64,000 nt of DNA from Candidatus Woesearchaeota archaeon (GTDB lineage: Archaea; Nanobdellota; Nanobdellia; Woesearchaeales; B29-G15), in the NCBI GenBank assembly GCA_017610005.1, contig JAFCCU010000003.1, positions 25,858-89,857 of the forward strand. The letters are read 5' to 3'. How positions within the stretch are numbered: position 1 is the first letter of the stretch; each line of letters begins with the position of its first letter. The notes beneath the pieces were generated by a model, which saw only the letters and a list, made by a program, of their open reading frames with translations, was not told the origin of the DNA and made no database searches. Made by a program: the position numbers and the translations under genes. This document shows positions 58,349 to 64,000 of this stretch, piece by piece.

Positions 58349-61300
58349 ATTAATCCTATTGTGGGGGCAATTGGGGCCAATCTATCTAAAACAATTTCAA
58401 ATGGTTCAACAGCAACTCCTCCAATGTTATTTTTTGCATAAAATATTACACTTTGAAAACCTTCAGAATCTTCAAGCTCAGGCACCCTTGAAAAATCAAA
58501 GTATTGAGGAAAACCCCCTAATACCCTTAATTCAAATCTATCTCCCTCTACAGTATACCAGGCATCATCAATATCTACTCCCCTGCCCCAAACGCTTCCA
58601 GATACCGGAATGGTTCTATGCTTTGTTTTAAAAGAATTTCTTGTCCAGTTAACTGTAATTCTTGGAACAGCTGAGATTTCAAAGCTTGAAATTTTTTTAA
58701 GAGGGGGATTATCGCTAATATCTTGACTTCGAACAATAACTGAATAAGTACCATTAATTAAGGTATTATCTGGTATAAATCTTAATGTAATGGGGTCAAT
58801 CCATCGCAGTATTCCATCTACTTTTTCCCCAGATTTCAACAATGTTAAATTTGAAAGATCGGGATCAAGGGGGAACCTATAACTAACCAATTTATAATAT
58901 ACTGTAACATTTGATACACTTGCCCTAACAGATCCATGAGGAGGTACAACATCAAATGAAGGCGCGCTTGTTGCAAATGAAGTTTCATACACGGGAGTAT
59001 ATCCGCTTGGATTTTCAGCAAGATCGTGTGCGATTGCCTTGAACTTCCAATCGCCCTCTCTAAGATAAATAATTGTTGAGAAATTTTGACACTCTTCATT
59101 AGAATCTGGCACAGTCACTGTTTTTAATTCTTCATAACTCCCCCCATTATTAAAATCGCCTTCAATTGTAATTATTGACCTGGGTTCTCCACATCCACTA
59201 AACTTTAAGTAATTTTGATTTAATACTGAGGGAATAGGGTATATAACTGGAACCATTGGATTAGCCCTATCCAAATAAATGACATAATTACTTCTTCGTT
59301 CTTGAGTATCTCCATATTTAATATACAACACATATCTCTTTTCTCCATCAACAGGTTGCAATTGTAAAAGCCTTGTTTCATCAATATTCCTAGTCCCTCC
59401 CCCACTATAAAACTCAGCAACAGGTTCGCCTGTTGAGCTATAAAGAATCATTTCATAAATATCATCCTTATAAGCTCTTGCAAAAACGTGAAATTTAACA
59501 TTCCTAGTATAATTAATATAAGATCCATTTAAGGGAGGACCAACAAAAATTCCAAGCCCTCCAATTGCATTGACAGTTACATTAACTTTTTGTTCTTTAA
59601 CTTCTTCAACATTACTTGACGGATCAACTGCAAACCATCTAATTTTATTAACAGAAAAATCGAGCACTCCAGAAACTATTAAATCATAAACACTCATTAC
59701 ATTACTAGTCATTACTTGATAAGGATAAGCACCATTTCTCCCGTCATATCCCTGTTGCCCGCAAGTTCTATCTTCTAAATCGGCACACATATAAACTGTA
59801 TAGCCTTCACCAATTGAATACTGCTTTTCTACCCCACTATTTTCTTTTTTATCAAAAATATCAAAAATTAAATCATCCTCTGGAGTTAAAATACCATAAG
59901 AGTTAAGTTCAGTTCTAGGGGGATATCTATCTCGTTGACAACTCACATTAGTGGGTAAACAATCAGCAATTCCATCCCCATTTGCATCTTTAAAACACTT
60001 CTGTTGGGCAGTTGATTTACAAACCTTAATAGATCCATCGCAAATGTCACTGCCTGAATTAATTGTATTGTCCCAGTTTAAGTCAATTACATCAGCACAA
60101 ACTCCTTCATCCTTATTAACTGCTTCACAAATTAAATCCCTGCACTCTGTATTTTCAATGGATCCACAAGGGTATCCTGGCACTTCAAGTGCATTTAACT
60201 TTTCCTGAGTGCATGAATTAAATATATAATTGTGAGCTTCTGAAGAATCTACCCCTTGAGTGCCAGAAGTTGTACAAAACCTACAATTATCCTGGCCAAT
60301 TGCTTTGCAAACACCAACCCCTAATTCAACATTGGTATAATTCCAAATGCATTCCCTTGGACCATTTGCATAACAAGGATTACGTTTACAAGTTTCTTCA
60401 CTTTTATAATCATAGCAACTCATTTCAGCTTCACAATCATAACACTTTCCAACAAGTGTTGCAGAGGAGTCAAAGAAACAATACTTTGCTTCTCCAGGAA
60501 GGGGGATTGTGGATTCACAAGCAGGATATCCCCCTGTAAAAAGTCCAAAAGGGTCTACTCCCCTACACTCATCTTTTACATAACACTGAGTTCCACTCCC
60601 AGTGTAAACACATGCCTTATCTGATTCTGCACAATTTTTAACTTCTTGTAAAGAATTATCCTCTGTACAATTATACCCATTAAATTCATACTCTACAAAA
60701 TTTGTAGATATAAAAGAGTCCATATTAGAATCAGGCACATTTAAATTCTGCCTAAAGTAAGGAATAAATGGAGGGGTTGTTGGAGATTGTAATGTAAAAA
60801 ATTGATCCCCTACACAAAAAGGAGTATCATCATATTTCTTCCAGCAAAGTAAATTTCCTAAGGTAAACCTTCTGGTCCTATTAGAACCTTCTCGTCCAGA
60901 TTTTAACTGATAAACTGCAGTTACCCTATATTCATATTGATTACTCCAATTAAGCATGGGATCTGCATCAGTATAATCAAAACCAGTGTATTCTTCAACC
61001 AAAGTTCTAAATATGGGAGAGTCATAAGATCTTCTAGCAATTTTAAAATGAGTTGGAATAATTTCACAAGTACTTCCAAATCTTAAAGCAACTGATTTTT
61101 CTCCCTTAATTGCATCAAGTGTTAGCCAAGGTTTTGCAACACCAGAACCACATTGCAGGGAAGTGGGTAATTCAGTGCCTGGCCCAATTATTCCAAATTG
61201 AGAACAAAAACTAGCAGTACAATCGCTAGTCATATCAAGATAATCAGTAAATACTCCTTGTTGGCACTCCGGAGCAGTTGACCATTCTGAAGAGCTAGAA

Positions 61301-61560
61301 CTGCAACAGCATCCCCTCGCACATTTTACTGCCACCCCACAATTTACTCCGTCTAAAAAATAATGCTCCCGGCAAGTTCCTTGATCTGGAGCTCCATCAG
61401 GCCCATAAAATAAAGGATTATCAGGACAACACTCTAGTTCTGTTAATTCAGTACTCCTACAAGCTATAACATTTGCATTTAAACAACATCCAGTAGCATT
61501 AACTGATGCTGCAATAGCTAGAAAAACGAGTACAGTTATTGCAATAAATTTTATGGACAT
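58345..61560 (-). CDS. Giant secreted Cys-rich surface protein (gene 2)
   Basis: 1071 aa. Signal peptide (FIAITVLVFLAIAASVNATG) then a Cys-rich first half with many pairs (CCLNANVIACRS, GCCCSSSSSEW, CYDCEAEMSCYDYKS) and a second half of Ig-like domains (VLYIKYGDTQERRSNYVIYL, NPMVPVIYPIPSVLN). No membrane helix at the C-terminus is evident. It overlaps genes 1 and 3 by 10 and 4 nt. Probably held at the surface through the neighbouring anchored proteins. Confidence 0.75.
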   Translation of the reverse strand: MSIKFIAITVLVFLAIAASVNATGCCLNANVIACRSTELTELECCPDNPLFYGPDGAPDQGTCREHYFLDGVNCGVAVKCARGCCCSSSSSEWSTAPECQQGVFTDYLDMTSDCTASFCSQFGIIGPGTELPTSLQCGSGVAKPWLTLDAIKGEKSVALRFGSTCEIIPTHFKIARRSYDSPIFRTLVEEYTGFDYTDADPMLNWSNQYEYRVTAVYQLKSGREGSNRTRRFTLGNLLCWKKYDDTPFCVGDQFFTLQSPTTPPFIPYFRQNLNVPDSNMDSFISTNFVEYEFNGYNCTEDNSLQEVKNCAESDKACVYTGSGTQCYVKDECRGVDPFGLFTGGYPACESTIPLPGEAKYCFFDSSATLVGKCYDCEAEMSCYDYKSEETCKRNPCYANGPRECIWNYTNVELGVGVCKAIGQDNCRFCTTSGTQGVDSSEAHNYIFNSCTQEKLNALEVPGYPCGSIENTECRDLICEAVNKDEGVCADVIDLNWDNTINSGSDICDGSIKVCKSTAQQKCFKDANGDGIADCLPTNVSCQRDRYPPRTELNSYGILTPEDDLIFDIFDKKENSGVEKQYSIGEGYTVYMCADLEDRTCGQQGYDGRNGAYPYQVMTSNVMSVYDLIVSGVLDFSVNKIRWFAVDPSSNVEEVKEQKVNVTVNAIGGLGIFVGPPLNGSYINYTRNVKFHVFARAYKDDIYEMILYSSTGEPVAEFYSGGGTRNIDETRLLQLQPVDGEKRYVLYIKYGDTQERRSNYVIYLDRANPMVPVIYPIPSVLNQNYLKFSGCGEPRSIITIEGDFNNGGSYEELKTVTVPDSNEECQNFSTIIYLREGDWKFKAIAHDLAENPSGYTPVYETSFATSAPSFDVVPPHGSVRASVSNVTVYYKLVSYRFPLDPDLSNLTLLKSGEKVDGILRWIDPITLRFIPDNTLINGTYSVIVRSQDISDNPPLKKISSFEISAVPRITVNWTRNSFKTKHRTIPVSGSVWGRGVDIDDAWYTVEGDRFELRVLGGFPQYFDFSRVPELEDSEGFQSVIFYAKNNIGGVAVEPFEIVLDRLAPIAPTIGLI

Positions 61561-63302
61561 GGTATCTTAATTGGTAATGTTGTTGAATTTGATTCTCCAA
61601 AACTATCTTCTACAGTAAATTTAACATCATAATCTCCCGGAGTGTTTGAAAATCTAACATCCCACCAAACCCACCCAAGGGTTGTATCAACAATTTCATA
61701 ATTTTCAACAGTAACAGCTCCACTAACCTCTGGAGGTAAGAGTATTAATGGATCCATGTTAGGCCCAGTTTCTTCGTTATATGCCCCTACCCTGTATACA
61801 TAGCTACCATAAAATTCTCCAACACATTCAGCTTGTATTCTGCTTGGCGCGTAATTGTATAGTTTTATCGGAATTGTAAGAAGATCTTCATATTCAGGTC
61901 TACTAGATTCAAAAAATCTTAAAGTAAGTTCAGTTGCCATCCCATTATCAAATTCATATTCATTATCATATTGGCAATGCTCATTCCAAGAGCAATTTGA
62001 AGTTTTAAATTCCCAAGTCAAATCATCATCATCTGCATCATAAGCCATTTGATACTTTCCTTGGGCAGCTGTCACATTTGCATAGCCTGAAAAAATACAT
62101 TTTATTATATCTCTATTCATATGAGAAAAAGCTTTTCTTCCAAGTGCATGGGTGCCAGTTGGAGGCACAACAAATCCACAATATCTAACTAAGAAACTAT
62201 CCAAATTTTTCATAGCAGAGATATTCCTATAATGAATATAAGAAATTACGGGAGGGGAGTTAGGAATTGCGCCAGTGAAACGGAAGTTATCAAAGCCATC
62301 ATCAGTTATTACTGATTTTGTATCTACAAAAACCACCATATCCACCTCTTTTTCATATAAATCTCTATCTAAGCTTTCAAGGCTAATCCCATCTAAAGGT
62401 TCTGCTGATTCTAGGTTAAAACTGTAATCATCCGCCTCTTTACTTAAAATATCATTAATGTATTTATATATTTTTCCAAATCTCACTCGAGTATCAACTT
62501 TAAAATTCTTAATAGCTGTGGATCTATTTGTTGAATTATCAATTAATAATAAAGGCATAACAAGCTCAATTTTAGTAAACTCTTCAGAGAATATTGGATT
62601 AACGGTTATTCCTCCTGTTGGTTCAACAATATAACCCTGCCTCCTAAATTCTGAAAAGTCAAGGCATTTAGTTATATTATTTTTAATAAACTCAGCTAGA
62701 TTAGGTTTAATCTTCATATGTGGGGACAATAAAGATGAAAGCCAAGCAACATGATCTTGTGGTCCACCAGATTCATAAAGACCAGGCAAAGATAATCTAT
62801 TTAAGAGCCTCATATTATCTACTTGGTCACCTTGTAAATCATGAGCATATTTTGTTGTGGCTTCAACCCCAAATTCAATCCTATCTGAGTCCTCTCCCCT
62901 AAAGGGGAATGTGTAAGAAGGGCAAGCTGCAAAGTTATAAGTTCCCCCAAGATCATCAGTTGCGCAAGATTTCCCATATGTAACACTATCTGGCCTTATT
63001 GAATACCACACCCGTGTATCAGAATGATTCCAAGTAAACCTATCATCTCCAAAAGAATCAGGAACACTTCCTCCTTGATGTTCAAAGATTATTCCCCCTT
63101 GGGCCCCTAGAAGTTTTAAGCCATTCATTGTAGAATCAAATAAACACTGTTCAACAAAGGTATTTAGATTATCTACTTGAGGAGAAAGGTCATTAGCAGC
63201 AGGTCTAATATTAAAAGATGCTAGAGCAATTAGAATCCCAATTAAAATTAATAGGGCTAGAGCAATAATTATAAATATCGATACTTGGGCTTTCCTCATC
63301 AC
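61551..63302 (-). CDS. Membrane-anchored surface protein (surface operon gene 1)
   Basis: 583 aa. MMRKAQVSIFIIIALALLIL is a class III-like N-terminus with a membrane helix. The outer part has several Cys (EQCLFDSTM, KSCATDD, AACPSY, SNCSWNEHCQY) and ends in two Ig-like beta domains (AVTVENYEIVDTTLGWVWW, PGDYDVKFTVEDSFGES). First gene of the operon, with its promoter in 63303-63388. Confidence 0.7.
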   Translation of the reverse strand: MMRKAQVSIFIIIALALLILIGILIALASFNIRPAANDLSPQVDNLNTFVEQCLFDSTMNGLKLLGAQGGIIFEHQGGSVPDSFGDDRFTWNHSDTRVWYSIRPDSVTYGKSCATDDLGGTYNFAACPSYTFPFRGEDSDRIEFGVEATTKYAHDLQGDQVDNMRLLNRLSLPGLYESGGPQDHVAWLSSLLSPHMKIKPNLAEFIKNNITKCLDFSEFRRQGYIVEPTGGITVNPIFSEEFTKIELVMPLLLIDNSTNRSTAIKNFKVDTRVRFGKIYKYINDILSKEADDYSFNLESAEPLDGISLESLDRDLYEKEVDMVVFVDTKSVITDDGFDNFRFTGAIPNSPPVISYIHYRNISAMKNLDSFLVRYCGFVVPPTGTHALGRKAFSHMNRDIIKCIFSGYANVTAAQGKYQMAYDADDDDLTWEFKTSNCSWNEHCQYDNEYEFDNGMATELTLRFFESSRPEYEDLLTIPIKLYNYAPSRIQAECVGEFYGSYVYRVGAYNEETGPNMDPLILLPPEVSGAVTVENYEIVDTTLGWVWWDVRFSNTPGDYDVKFTVEDSFGESNSTTLPIKIPCP

Positions 63303-63388
63303 ATCCTCTTTTTATTCACGAGAAAAGCAATTTTGCATTATTTAAAGGTTTCGAAAGGTTTTTAATTTTCTTTTGATTAGTTATTAAA

Positions 63389-63673
63389 ATGGATGAAATA
63401 TTATCTTCATTTTCAGATATTAGTAAACTAGTTCTAGAACCTTGTCAATTAAAATTAAGAGATGCATTACCAATTGTTGGGGCTTTTACATTTTCATCAA
63501 GAGCAAGTCAGCTATATGATCCAAGATATCCCTCACCAGAACTTATTAATGCACATAAAGAAATTGAGATTACAAGAAACTTCAAAAAAGCATTAAGGCA
63601 CACGTATGTATTATTTTACCACATTCTTGCCACTGAGATTCTTTGCTATGCAATTGCAGAAAAAATGTTTTGA
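63389..63673 (+). CDS. Unknown small protein
   Basis: 94 aa, mostly helical (ISKLVLEPCQLKLRDALPIV, LRHTYVLFYHILATEILCYA). Divergent from the surface operon. No family recognised. Confidence 0.5.
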   Translation: MDEILSSFSDISKLVLEPCQLKLRDALPIVGAFTFSSRASQLYDPRYPSPELINAHKEIEITRNFKKALRHTYVLFYHILATEILCYAIAEKMF

Positions 63674-63701
63674 TAAAAAAACTTAAGGCACAGTTGAAGG
63701 T

Positions 63702-63904
63702 AATTTTCACTTCAGACTATTATGAGGTTTGAGATGTAAGTTTTGGGGTTTGAAACATATCATATTTTTCACTCCAGACTGTTAGAGGGTTTAAGTTATA
63801 TTATCTTAGACTGTTAAGGTAGGAAATGATGGTTTTGACTTTAGACTTCTTACTTCAGACTTCTGACTCCTAACTTCAGACTTCAGACTTCAGACTTCAG
63901 ACTG
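63702..63904 (+). repeat. Composite dispersed repeat with heptad run, copy 11
   Basis: TTTTCACTTCAGACTATTAT, GAGGTTTGAGATGTAAGTTT, TTTTTCACTCCAGACTGTTA and then about nine CTTCAGA-type heptads. Holds two cores, so it may be two fused copies. Confidence 0.7.
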
Positions 63905-64000
63905 TTAAGGCATTTGCCTAAATTTACTTGTCAAGTCCTGCCATTTACCCATCAAATAACTTGGCTGTTCACGTGAGTCTGCAACAATAAAATCATCCCC
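63905..64000 (-). CDS. C-terminal end of a protein running off the window
   Basis: The last 31 codons of a minus-strand frame are visible (DDFIVADSREQPSYLMGKW ... FRQMP), with the stop at 63905-63907 touching the repeat. Too little remains to name it. Confidence 0.5.
   Translation of the reverse strand, partial: GDDFIVADSREQPSYLMGKWQDLTSKFRQMP

Overview
The window is AT-rich archaeal DNA, most likely from a DPANN lineage related to Woesearchaeota or Pacearchaeota. The evidence is an archaeal-type uS15, the RNase P protein Rpr2/Rpp21, an archaeal YchF-like GTPase with a TGS domain, a RecJ-like DHH protein, a diphthamide synthase fragment, many class III (pilin-like) N-termini, and TATA boxes about 25 bases before leaderless starts. 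The placement is inference; no rRNA or tRNA gene was found by eye.

Region 1 (1 to about 19,000) is an accessory island. On the minus strand a single nine-gene operon runs from 11,940 to the left window edge with overlapping or touching genes: a ribbon-helix-helix regulator, a 1015-aa fused restriction-modification enzyme (type IIG-like), a second N6-adenine methyltransferase, a GIY-YIG nuclease with a DUF4357 tail, a truncated OLD-like ATPase, a small PD-(D/E)XK nuclease, a Cas4-like plus DnaQ-like double nuclease, and a pair that matches Hachiman (HamA nuclease and the Ski2-like helicase HamB, cut by the window edge). Beside it (12,095-17,821) is a casposon-like module: a solo Cas1 with a C-terminal helix-turn-helix and no Cas2 or CRISPR array, a zinc-ribbon regulator, a ribbon-helix-helix protein, a 209-aa unknown, an HNH nuclease and an active-looking family B DNA polymerase. 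The Cas1 and the polymerase end in matching helix-turn-helix segments.

Region 2 (about 19,000-39,700) carries chromosomal genes with scattered selfish elements: a Fic protein lacking the catalytic His, two toxin-antitoxin-like pairs, two GTPases, an RQC-UvrD-HRDC helicase fusion, an atypical radical-SAM-like protein, an MgtC protein, peptidases, Nudix proteins, and a compact four-gene operon pairing a divergent PolB with a RadA-like fragment and a PD-(D/E)XK nuclease.

Region 3 (39,800-52,700) holds a secreted subtilase, an MFS transporter, uS15, an AsnB-like protein, two insertion sequences with clear target duplications (one with a frameshifted transposase), small regulators, HIT and Nudix proteins, a DHH phosphoesterase, a truncated Dph2 and Rpr2. 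Region 4 (52,950-63,300) is one minus-strand operon of six membrane-anchored or secreted proteins, two of them over 1000 aa, which looks like a cell-surface complex.

From 19,000 onward, intergenic spaces repeatedly contain a composite dispersed repeat (a G/T-rich block, a core reading TTTTTCACTYCAGACTG, and heptanucleotide runs of CTTCAGA/CTTCTGA). None was seen before 19,000, which supports the idea that region 1 is inserted DNA.
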